Assembly (NCBI RefSeq): GCF_000308675.1
Contig: NZ_BAGE01000052.1
Location: 160,549-224,548, forward strand
DNA from: Nocardia paucivorans NBRC 100373
GTDB taxonomy: Bacteria; Actinomycetota; Actinomycetes; Mycobacteriales; Mycobacteriaceae
Direction: 5' to 3'
Length of the DNA stretch: 64,000 nt
In this document: positions 1-8,992 of the stretch, piece by piece
Position numbering within the stretch: the stretch's first letter is position 1
Layout: the number at the start of each line of letters is the position of its first letter
Position numbers and translations under genes: made by a program
The notes under the pieces: generated by a model
The model's input: the letters and a program-made list of their open reading frames with translations, nothing else
Database searches by the model: none
What the model was told of the DNA's origin: nothing

Positions 1-3000
1 GCTGCTGTGGATCCATTTCTTCGGCGTCCTTGGGGGTCACCCCGAAGAAGGGGGCGTCGAAGCAGTCGACATCGTCGATGAATCCGCCCCAGCGGACGTA
101 GGTGGTGCCGGGTTCGTCGATATCGTCGGAGAGATAATCGCGATGGTTCCACCGCTGCGACGGCACCTCGATGATGCAGTCCCGGCCGGCGACGAGGTTT
201 TCCCAGAATTCCTCGATATCACCGGCCATGGGGAACTTGCCCGCCATACCGATGACGGCGATCTCCTCGACATCGGGGGGCGGCGTCGGCACGGTCGACT
301 CGGACCGTGGGTGCTCCCGGTCCGCGACCTCGGGAGAGGGTCTGTCTGTGACGGTGCCGGATGTATCGGTGGGTGCAGGTGACTCGGCGGCGAGCGCCAC
401 GAGCCGGTCGGGGTACTCGCGGGCCAGGTGTTCGGCCAGCTCCCGTACGGTTCGGTATTCGAAAAACAGCGTGCCGGGCAGTGATCCGAAGTCCTGGCAC
501 ATCCGTTCGGTCATGGTGGTGACGAGCACCGAGTCGATGCCGTAGTCCTGTAGCGGTCTCCGGGTGCGGATGCGGTCGGGGTCGAGACGGCAGTAGCCGG
601 CGAGCAGGCCCTTCAGATAGTTCTCGGCAACTCGGCGGATCTCGTCGCCGGTCGCGCCCACCTCGAGCCGTGGTGTGGCGGGATTCCGCGTCTTTTCCGG
701 GTCGGGGTCCGGCGGGGCGATCGTGGGCGTCCGGGCCGCGGGTTCGGCGTCCGCGGCCTCGACCGGATGCGCCTCGGAGAACCAGCATCGTTGCCGGTCG
801 AATCGGTAACCGGGCAGATGCAACCGACGGACGTCGGGTAGGTACCAGGTGGCACAGGCCACCGGTTCGCCGGCGGCCCACCGTCGCGCGGCCTCGGTCG
901 GCTCGGCCACGGTGGTGTGTGACCGCTCCGGTTGCGGAATATCGGCGATGGATTCGCCGAGGAACACCGTTTCCGCGAACTCGGCGGCGTTTCCCGCCGC
1001 GGTGGCGCGGAGTCGGGCGATCAACGCGGCGCGGGAATCCGCCACGATGGCGAGCCGGTGTTCGAAAGCGGTCCGACCGACGGCCAGGGTGTGCGCGATA
1101 TCGCGCAGGCGGTGTTCCGGATGGGTTTCGAGGTGGCGGGCCAGATGGTATGCGCCGTCGCGCAGGCTGCGCGGAGAGCGCGCCGAGAGCACCACGACAT
1201 TCACGGTGTCCCGACCGGTGTCGTCCGGCGCCGCGGCGACCGGTTCCACATCGGGTGGCGCGGAAACCACCAGATGCGCATTGGTGCCGCTGAATCCGAA
1301 CGAACTCACCGCCGCGGTTCGCGCGTGCGCGGGCCACTCGCGCGGCTCGGTATTGACGTAGAACGGTGAATCGGCCAACCCCAGCAGGGGGTTCACGGTG
1401 TTCAGATGCAGTGACGGTGGAATCGTTCCAGCGCGCATCCCCAGCAGGACGGCGAACAGCCCGGCCATGCCGGCGGCGTGCGAGGCGTGTCCGATATGCG
1501 ATTTCACCGAACCGATGGCAATGGTGCCGACCGTATCGGTGTACTGCCGGAATGCGGCGGTCAACGCCTCTATCTCCACCGGATCCCCCAGCCGGGTACC
1601 GGTTCCGTGGGTTTCGACATAGCCGATCTCGGATGGGTCGATCCCGTACCGGCGATACACCTGCAATTCGAGTTCGGTCTGCGAGCGGGCGCTGGGGGCG
1701 GTGATGCCGAAGGTGCGGCCGTCGTGGTTCACACCGATACCGCGGATCACACCGTGGATGGGGTCGCCGTCGCGGCGAGCGGCGTCCAGGGATTTCAGGA
1801 CCACCGCGCCCACACCTTCGGCGATGACGAAGCCATCGGCCTCGGCATCGAAACTCGCGCAGCGCCCGCGCGGCGACAGCATGCCCATGGCGGAGGCGAG
1901 CAGGTGATATTCCGGGGTGACGAATACCGCTACACCGCCGGCGAGGGCCAGTTCGGACTCCCCGGAGGCGATACTGCGGCATGCCTGGTGCACGGCGACC
2001 AGCGCCGAGGAGCAGGCGGTGTCCAATCCGATGCAGGGGCCGGTCAGATCCAGGTGGTAGGCGATGCGGGCGGGAAGGATCGCGGGGCTGTTACCGGTGA
2101 ACACATGGGGTGAGGCGATACCCGTCCGGCTGCGCAACAAGGCGGCGTAGTCCGAACCGGGCGATCCGACGAACACACCACATCGCTTGCGCCGCAGCGA
2201 TTTCGGATCTATCGCGGCGTCCTCGAGCGCGAGCAGGCCGTGTTCGAGGAACAGCCGCTGCTGCGGATCCATATAGTCGGCCTCGGCGGGGACGATATCG
2301 AAGAAGACGGGGTCGAAAAGGTCGATATCGTCGAGGAACCCGCCCCGCCCGAAGGCGATCTGCTCCGGTGCCGACGTGCCCGACCGATAGCCCTCGGCCA
2401 AAAGCCGGCGTCGCGGTGGTATCTCGGTGACCATATCCCGGCCGGCGCACAGATCGGCCCAGAACTCGTCCAGGTCGGCGGAACCCGGGAACCGCCCGGA
2501 CATGCCGATGACGGCGATATCGAGCGAAGTGCCCGAAGCGGTTTCCGACCGGGACGGGGTGACCGTCGACGACGCGAGGTCCCGGAGCGGGCGCGGTGCC
2601 GGAGTGGTGGTCGGTACCACGCCGGGTGCATCGTCCGCCACCGGCGCGGCATGGCCGGGATGGGAGCCGGATGATGCGGCGGGTGGCGGTGCGGTGGCTA
2701 CCTCGATGGTGATCCGTTCGGCCAGCCGCCGAACCGTCGGGTGGTCGAAGACCACGGTGGGACGCAGATCGAGACCGTATCGGGTGTTGATCCGGTCGAC
2801 GATCTTGACCGCGAGAATGGAATCGACCCCGTAATCCGATATCGGTAGATCGGCGCTCAGATCATCGGCCGCGATATCGAGGCATTCGGCCACGATATCG
2901 GCGACCCCGGTGGTCGGTGCGTCACGGACGGCCGGTGCGGTCTCGGATGGTGCCGTGGCGGCGGGTGAGACCGCGGCCAATACGCGGTATCCGGGGTCGG

Positions 3001-6000
3001 TGCCGTCGGCCGTTTCCGCGCCGTAGGCCCGCACATCGGCGAAACCCGCTCCGGACAGCGCCGCACGCCACCCGTCCTCGGACAGCAGGGGGGAGTTCGG
3101 GAGACGCAGGTGCGGGTCGGTGTAGGCGTGCCAGCCGTCGAGGAGCCCGAAGGTCAGGGCGAGCGCTTCCCGGTCGGTGGTGGTCTCCAGACAGGCCAGC
3201 AGCCCACCCGGGGCGAGCACTCGCCGCAGATTCCCGAGCGTCGGGGCAATGGCGGCAACGGCGTGCAGGACATTGGCGCACACCACCAGATCCATGCCGT
3301 GCTCGGCGACGCCTTGGGCGAGTGGATCGGCGGTGAGGTCGAAAACGGCGAACCGCAGTTGCGGGTGGTCACCGAAAACGCGGCGACCGTGTGCAACCAG
3401 CCCGGGCGAGATATCGGTGTAGTGGTATTCGAACTCGACCCCGGATTCCTCGAGCGCGGCGAGCACCGCGTGGGTCGTGCCGCCGGTGCCCGCGCCCACC
3501 TCGAGGACACGCAGGACGGGGCCGGTGTGTTCGACGGCCGCCGCGGATACCAGTTCGGCGAGCAGGGTGTTGGCGGCGTCGTAACCGGGATTGCCATGGT
3601 AGATCGCGCCGACCAGATCGAGATCGCCACCGGGGAACAGCACCTCGGTGGCGGCCAGGTCGCCGCGCAGTACCCGCGGATAGGCGGTCAGGCAGACGTC
3701 CAACAAGCGCACATACGGTTGGGTGTGGGGATAGCGGGCCACCAGATCGGCCCGCATCCAGGTGGTGCCGGGCGGAGGTCCCGGCACCGTCAGAAGTTCG
3801 CCCGTCACACGAATCAACCCGTGCTCGCGCAGAATGTCCACGCAGGCGGTCAGCAGGCGGTGGTATCGGGGCAGGATACCCAGTTCGTCGGCGAGCGTGG
3901 CGATCCGGTGGGCACCGGGGGCGAGACCGAGATCGGCGAAGGTCGCGAACAACAGTAGTGCCGCATAGCGGCTCACCTCGACCTCACCGAGTGCCACCGT
4001 GGGGCGACTCGCGCGTGGTCTGCTCTCGAAGCGGCGGAAGACCGCGGTACCGGCCTCCCCCGTCTCCGTTTCGGCCTCTCGCGGTTGCCCCGTGGCCGCC
4101 CGGAGAATCGGGGCAGCGTCCGGCGCGTGGACCCCAATGGTGTCCGTACCGTTCTCGGGCTCTACCGACAGTGCGGTGGTCGTCTCGGTGATCCAGTACT
4201 CGTGCCGTTCGAACGGGTAGCCGGGCAGGGACATACGTCGAATCGGTCCGCCGCGCCGCGACCAGTCGACCTGCGCGCCCGAGACCCACAGCTCGGCCAA
4301 CCGTTCGGGTGGGGTGTTCGGATCGATGGCGGGGGTCGGCGTGGTGGAGTCGACGGTGCCGGTGTGGACGGCCCCATCCGTACCCGCCGCATAGGAGTCG
4401 AGTGCGTCCGCGACCGCACGGGGACCGACGGCGACGAGAGCGAGCCGATGCGGCAGGGCCGGGCGCCCGATCTGCAGGGTACGCGCCGAATCGGTGAAAT
4501 CGGCGCTGTCCATGTCCCGGAAATGCCGGGCCATCAGTTCGGCGTATCGTCGCAGGCGTTCGGGTGTGCGCGCCGAGAGCACGACGATTTCGGGATCGCC
4601 GGTGCCGTGTGCCCCGGCCCGATCGTCGACGAACTCCGCGACCACCACATGCGCGTTGGCGCCGCCCGCACCGAAGGCGCTGATACCGGCCATCCGCCCG
4701 CGAGCGGGGTCGCGGCGCGGCCAGTCCTCGACGGATCGGGGCAGATGAAACGGAAGTGTGGCGGGGTCGATCACCGGGTTCGGACGGTCGGCGTGCAGGG
4801 TCGGAGCGATCTGTCCGTGGCGGAACTGCAACAGCACCCGGATCAGGCCGGCGATTCCGGCCGCGGCTTCCAGGTGGCCGATATTCGATTTCACCGAGCC
4901 GATCGCCCGCCGCGCCGCGGACCGATTATCCGATCCGAATACCGTTGTCAGGCCGGTTATTTCGATCGGATCACCCAATGGGGTGCCGGTCCCGTGCGCT
5001 TCCAGATAGTCGATGTCGTCGGGGCGCGCCCCCGCTTCGGCGAGCGCCCGAGCGATCACCTCGGCCTGCGCCTCGGGGTGCGGCACACTGTATCCGGCGG
5101 TGCGGCCGCCGTGGTTGACCGCGCTGCCCAGGACGAGTCCATGCACGGTATCGCCGTCGGCGAGGGCGGTGGCGAGCGGTTTGAGATAGACCGCCCCCAC
5201 GCCTTCTCCCGGCACATAACCGTCGGCGTCCGCGCCGAACGGGCGACATCGGCCGGATGTCGACATCATGCCCAGCTCGCGCAACAGCAGGAATTTGTCC
5301 GGGTGCAGCAGCAGATTCACTCCGCCGACGACGGCGGCGTCGCATTCGCCGTCGAGGATGCTGCGCCGGGCCAGGTGCAGGGCCGTCAGCGATCCGGAGC
5401 ACGCGGTGTCGACGGTCAGGCTCGGTCCGCGCAGCCCGAGGGTGTAGGAGGTGCGATTGGCGATGGACGAGGGGATCGAGGCCACCGCCACCGGATTGTC
5501 GCCACGGGCCGTCGCCTCGGCGCCGAGCAGGCGGTAGTCGCTCCAGGTCGCGGCCGCGAAAACCCCCACCCGCCGCTGCCGGATCGTCGGGTCGTCGGGG
5601 TGGTATCCGGCGTGTTCCAGTGCGGCGTAGGCCTGTTGCAGGAACAGCCGCTCCTGCGGGTCCAGCAGTGGGGCGTGGGCGGGGGGAATCCGGAAGAACC
5701 GCGGATCGAAGGCACCCACCTCGCGCAGGAACCCACCGACGGTGGGTAACCGCCCGGCGCGGCCGTAGTCGATCGGCCATCCACGTTCGGCCGGTACCGG
5801 ACCCACGGCATCGTGACCGGCGCGGAGATTGCGCCAGAATTCGGAGATATCGTCGGCGTCCGGGAAGCGGCCGCTGTATCCCACGATCGCCAGGGCGGTC
5901 TCGTCCGGAAGACGATCGCGCGCCACCGGGGGCACGTTCGGGGTGGTCCCGTCCCGATCCTGCGCCCCGGAATCACCCATCGTGTTCGGCTGTTTCGACG

Positions 6001-8992
6001 CCGTGGGAGGCACCGGCGCGGACACTCCGGTCACACCTGTGGAGGATGTCGATATCGCGGTGAACAGCCGCCGGACGATCGTGGCCCGGTCACCCCACAC
6101 ACACGCCGTATACGGCCGGTCGTGGGCCGACAACACCAGATCCAGCCCGACCTCGGTGGGCAGCGGAACCATCCCGGAGGCGCGCAACGCATCGATCTGC
6201 GCTTCCGGTGGACGCATACCACCCTCGGCCCACAACGGCCATGCCACGTCCACCACGCGGGTTGTTCCCACCCGATGCGTGGACCGGTATTCGGCGACGG
6301 CATCCAGCCAACGGTTGGCGGCCGCGTAGTCGGCCTGGCCCGGGTTTCCCAGCACCGCCGACACCGACGAGAACAGCACCAACAGCCGAGCGTCGGGCAT
6401 ACTGCGCAGCAACCGCATACTCCCGCGCACCTTGGGAGCCAGCACGGCCGCGGCGGCTTCGCGGGGACTGCCGGCGATCAGACCGTCGCGCAGCACGCCC
6501 GCCGCATGGAACACCACATCGATGCGGCCGAAGGTCGCGCGGGCGATGGCGGCGAGACGATCGGTATCGGCCGCCTCGCTCACATCGGCACGCACATGGA
6601 TGGCCTCCCCGCCCAGTTCGGCGATCCGCGCGAGCAGAGCCGCACCCGACGCGTCGAGCGCCCGCCGCGACACCAACACCAGACGGGCCCCGTGCTCGCG
6701 CGCCATCCGCAGCGCCAGGACGCGCCCGATACCGCCGAACCCGCCGGTCACCACCGCGACCACCCCGGCCTCGAAGACCTTCTCTACGGGCCGGACCGCA
6801 TTGGTCCCCGCCGTACCGGATGCGCAGGGAGCCGGAAGTTCTCGTGGTATCCGAATCCGGCGGCGGCCGGCCCGATAGCACACCTCGGATCCCGTCTCGT
6901 GGTCGGCGACGGCCAGCTCCGCGGCGACGACCGTCGGGATATGGCTCGGCTGCTCGCAGAGGACGGCGCGCACCGTCGGAGTCGGGGTCTCCAGGCGTAG
7001 GCTGCGCGCGAAACCCGCCGCCAGCGCATGGCTCAGTACTCCCGTTGCGGAATCGCTCGACACGGCGAGGATGCGCCGCACCGGCGCGGCCGGAGTCGAG
7101 CCCGATACCGCCTGCACCAGGTCGCGCAGCGGCAGATATACCGCCTCGACCAGGTTTTCCGGTTCCTCGGCATCGGTGACCCGTGTGCTCCACCCGTAGA
7201 CCGCGGCGTCGAAGACAAGGCCCCGGGCGGCAAGTTCGTCGAGTACCGCGCGCAGGTGTTCGGGTCGGGTGGGGTCCACCGTGAACCCGTCCGCGCCCGA
7301 GGTGTAGTGGTCGCCGGGCCGGACCCGGACGAGGAAGGTCGAGGCGGGCGGGGTGGGATACGGTTCGTCGGCGGTATCGAAAACCAGTAGCGCGGTGGGG
7401 GCCACCGGGGCGGGCGCGGAATCGTCGAGGATCCAGTCGTATTCGAAGGTCACCAGCGTATGACCGGCCGGTCCGACCGTTTCACCCTCGTCGTTCTCCG
7501 GCCGCGAAGCGGTGTGGGGACGAATCGGTGCGGTGTGGGCCGTCGTCCCTACCGGACCGTCCACGGGTGCCGGCCATTCGACGGGTTCTCGCGGCATCTC
7601 ACCGGGAGCGCGATGGTCCGCCGCTCGATATTCGGATTCGTCGGGCTGCCGCGCGGAATCGGGGACGCCTCCGCGCTCGGCCGGGCCGATATCCACATGA
7701 GGCACCGGTTCCGCGAAGGACACGGTGGAAGAGGACGACTCCGACGTCGAACGCCAGCGCGCGCCCACCGTCTCGGCGAGATATGTGGCAAGCGCGTCGA
7801 CGGTCTGATACTCGAACAACAGGGTGGGGTACAGCGGTTGCCCGGCCCGCTGCTCCAGCAGTGCGGTGAGCCGTAGCAGCCTGCTCGAGTCCAGGCCCAA
7901 CTCGTAGAAACCCACATCGGTGGCCACCGCCGTCACGTCGACGCCGAGTTCCTCGGCCACCAAGGCCAGTAGATCGGCGGCGATCACCGCGCTCGGGTCG
8001 TGTACCGCGGTGGGTTCCGCGGCCGGCGCTCCCGTGGACCCGTCCCCCGAGAGCACGGCGGCCGACCGGTTCTCGACCGATGTGGTCGCGGCGGTTCGCG
8101 GCGCGGACGAGAACGTGACAATCGTGGGTGATTCGGACGCGGTCGCCGTGACCGGTCGCCGGATATCGGCACTGCCCCGAACCCGTTTGGAGACCAGACG
8201 GTATTCGGCGATCGGCAGCCCCTGCCCATCGTGCAATCGCACATCTGCCTCGAGCAGATCCGTTCTCGTTCCCCCGCGGGCCGAGGCGGTGACGAACACC
8301 CGTTCCGGGGTGGGACGCCACGCCCGCACGGTGTCGAAATAGATCGGAACGAACGCGCTGTCGTCGTCGACGCCCAGACGGGCCGGGTCGACGAACGCGA
8401 CAATGGTCGAGGCATCGAGGAAGGTCGGGTGCAGTAGGAAACCGGGCAGATACGCAGTGGCCTCCGGACCGAGCGTCAATTCCGCGGTGACCGTGTCGTC
8501 GACGCGGCGGAATCGGCCCCGAGCGCGCATGAAGTCGCGGTGTTCGATACCGCGTCCGCCGCTTTGGGCATACATCTCCTCCAGCCCGCGCACGTCCGGC
8601 GCCGAATCGAGCACACCGATGTCCATCGAGGGCGACGTTGTCGAAACCGATTGTTCGACAACACATTCGGCAAGATAAAGCACCGGCCCGGACGGTGCGC
8701 CCGTCGGGTCGAGCGGTTGGCCCTCTACTCGGATACGCCCCGAGGCCCGGTCGACCCGGAACATCAACCGGGTCGCCGTCCCGGCCGCCGGCGCCACCGG
8801 CCGCTGGAACAGCACCTCTCGGATGATCAGCTCGTCGAGCCGGTACCCGGCCGCCACCGCCGCACGCAATACGGTGTCCAGATACACCACGCCCGGCAGG
8901 ATCGGCACCCCGTGCACACGGTGATCGCGCACCACCGGGTCGTCGGCGCGCACAACGGTGGCGAAACCGTCCATCGCGATACCACCGCTCAT
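1..8992 (-). CDS. trans-AT type I PKS: DH-ACP-KR (module 5 rest), KS-MT-ACP, KS-ACP, KS... (partial)
   Basis: Open reading frame from an ATG at 8992 with no stop to the window edge (2997 codons visible); 3' end missing. It starts directly with a dehydratase, not a KS. DH5: HRVHGVPILP with His24, later Asp193 in LDASTI. ACP5: GLDSS, Ser369. KR5: GGFGGIG near 750, YAAAN Tyr889. KS6: Cys1198 in DTACSGSL. C-methyltransferase: SAM motif GAGTGGTT near 1833. ACP6: GVDSI, Ser2058. KS7: Cys2327 in DTACSSAL. ACP7: GIDSV, Ser2821. KS8 begins near 2910. No AT anywhere; KS-to-next-domain linkers have the short trans-AT form. The DH-ACP-KR block completes the KS that ends the upstream protein, so module 5 is split. 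The ATG overlaps the upstream TGA by 4 bp, implying coupled translation. I infer it builds the second half of a NOCAP-type chain: iterated dehydrating cycles, then one C-methylated and further unreduced units for an aromatic head. Confidence 0.93.
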   Translation of the reverse strand, partial: MSGGIAMDGFATVVRADDPVVRDHRVHGVPILPGVVYLDTVLRAAVAAGYRLDELIIREVLFQRPVAPAAGTATRLMFRVDRASGRIRVEGQPLDPTGAPSGPVLYLAECVVEQSVSTTSPSMDIGVLDSAPDVRGLEEMYAQSGGRGIEHRDFMRARGRFRRVDDTVTAELTLGPEATAYLPGFLLHPTFLDASTIVAFVDPARLGVDDDSAFVPIYFDTVRAWRPTPERVFVTASARGGTRTDLLEADVRLHDGQGLPIAEYRLVSKRVRGSADIRRPVTATASESPTIVTFSSAPRTAATTSVENRSAAVLSGDGSTGAPAAEPTAVHDPSAVIAADLLALVAEELGVDVTAVATDVGFYELGLDSSRLLRLTALLEQRAGQPLYPTLLFEYQTVDALATYLAETVGARWRSTSESSSSTVSFAEPVPHVDIGPAERGGVPDSARQPDESEYRAADHRAPGEMPREPVEWPAPVDGPVGTTAHTAPIRPHTASRPENDEGETVGPAGHTLVTFEYDWILDDSAPAPVAPTALLVFDTADEPYPTPPASTFLVRVRPGDHYTSGADGFTVDPTRPEHLRAVLDELAARGLVFDAAVYGWSTRVTDAEEPENLVEAVYLPLRDLVQAVSGSTPAAPVRRILAVSSDSATGVLSHALAAGFARSLRLETPTPTVRAVLCEQPSHIPTVVAAELAVADHETGSEVCYRAGRRRIRIPRELPAPCASGTAGTNAVRPVEKVFEAGVVAVVTGGFGGIGRVLALRMAREHGARLVLVSRRALDASGAALLARIAELGGEAIHVRADVSEAADTDRLAAIARATFGRIDVVFHAAGVLRDGLIAGSPREAAAAVLAPKVRGSMRLLRSMPDARLLVLFSSVSAVLGNPGQADYAAANRWLDAVAEYRSTHRVGTTRVVDVAWPLWAEGGMRPPEAQIDALRASGMVPLPTEVGLDLVLSAHDRPYTACVWGDRATIVRRLFTAISTSSTGVTGVSAPVPPTASKQPNTMGDSGAQDRDGTTPNVPPVARDRLPDETALAIVGYSGRFPDADDISEFWRNLRAGHDAVGPVPAERGWPIDYGRAGRLPTVGGFLREVGAFDPRFFRIPPAHAPLLDPQERLFLQQAYAALEHAGYHPDDPTIRQRRVGVFAAATWSDYRLLGAEATARGDNPVAVASIPSSIANRTSYTLGLRGPSLTVDTACSGSLTALHLARRSILDGECDAAVVGGVNLLLHPDKFLLLRELGMMSTSGRCRPFGADADGYVPGEGVGAVYLKPLATALADGDTVHGLVLGSAVNHGGRTAGYSVPHPEAQAEVIARALAEAGARPDDIDYLEAHGTGTPLGDPIEITGLTTVFGSDNRSAARRAIGSVKSNIGHLEAAAGIAGLIRVLLQFRHGQIAPTLHADRPNPVIDPATLPFHLPRSVEDWPRRDPARGRMAGISAFGAGGANAHVVVAEFVDDRAGAHGTGDPEIVVLSARTPERLRRYAELMARHFRDMDSADFTDSARTLQIGRPALPHRLALVAVGPRAVADALDSYAAGTDGAVHTGTVDSTTPTPAIDPNTPPERLAELWVSGAQVDWSRRGGPIRRMSLPGYPFERHEYWITETTTALSVEPENGTDTIGVHAPDAAPILRAATGQPREAETETGEAGTAVFRRFESRPRASRPTVALGEVEVSRYAALLLFATFADLGLAPGAHRIATLADELGILPRYHRLLTACVDILREHGLIRVTGELLTVPGPPPGTTWMRADLVARYPHTQPYVRLLDVCLTAYPRVLRGDLAATEVLFPGGDLDLVGAIYHGNPGYDAANTLLAELVSAAAVEHTGPVLRVLEVGAGTGGTTHAVLAALEESGVEFEYHYTDISPGLVAHGRRVFGDHPQLRFAVFDLTADPLAQGVAEHGMDLVVCANVLHAVAAIAPTLGNLRRVLAPGGLLACLETTTDREALALTFGLLDGWHAYTDPHLRLPNSPLLSEDGWRAALSGAGFADVRAYGAETADGTDPGYRVLAAVSPAATAPSETAPAVRDAPTTGVADIVAECLDIAADDLSADLPISDYGVDSILAVKIVDRINTRYGLDLRPTVVFDHPTVRRLAERITIEVATAPPPAASSGSHPGHAAPVADDAPGVVPTTTPAPRPLRDLASSTVTPSRSETASGTSLDIAVIGMSGRFPGSADLDEFWADLCAGRDMVTEIPPRRRLLAEGYRSGTSAPEQIAFGRGGFLDDIDLFDPVFFDIVPAEADYMDPQQRLFLEHGLLALEDAAIDPKSLRRKRCGVFVGSPGSDYAALLRSRTGIASPHVFTGNSPAILPARIAYHLDLTGPCIGLDTACSSALVAVHQACRSIASGESELALAGGVAVFVTPEYHLLASAMGMLSPRGRCASFDAEADGFVIAEGVGAVVLKSLDAARRDGDPIHGVIRGIGVNHDGRTFGITAPSARSQTELELQVYRRYGIDPSEIGYVETHGTGTRLGDPVEIEALTAAFRQYTDTVGTIAIGSVKSHIGHASHAAGMAGLFAVLLGMRAGTIPPSLHLNTVNPLLGLADSPFYVNTEPREWPAHARTAAVSSFGFSGTNAHLVVSAPPDVEPVAAAPDDTGRDTVNVVVLSARSPRSLRDGAYHLARHLETHPEHRLRDIAHTLAVGRTAFEHRLAIVADSRAALIARLRATAAGNAAEFAETVFLGESIADIPQPERSHTTVAEPTEAARRWAAGEPVACATWYLPDVRRLHLPGYRFDRQRCWFSEAHPVEAADAEPAARTPTIAPPDPDPEKTRNPATPRLEVGATGDEIRRVAENYLKGLLAGYCRLDPDRIRTRRPLQDYGIDSVLVTTMTERMCQDFGSLPGTLFFEYRTVRELAEHLAREYPDRLVALAAESPAPTDTSGTVTDRPSPEVADREHPRSESTVPTPPPDVEEIAVIGMAGKFPMAGDIEEFWENLVAGRDCIIEVPSQRWNHRDYLSDDIDEPGTTYVRWGGFIDDVDCFDAPFFGVTPKDAEEMDPQQ

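Noticed and set aside
219..1982. Several long Arg/Pro-rich frames on both strands across the PKS genes
   Set aside because: They are antisense or shifted frames of the PKS; composition is low-complexity Arg/Gly/Pro and no family motif appears.
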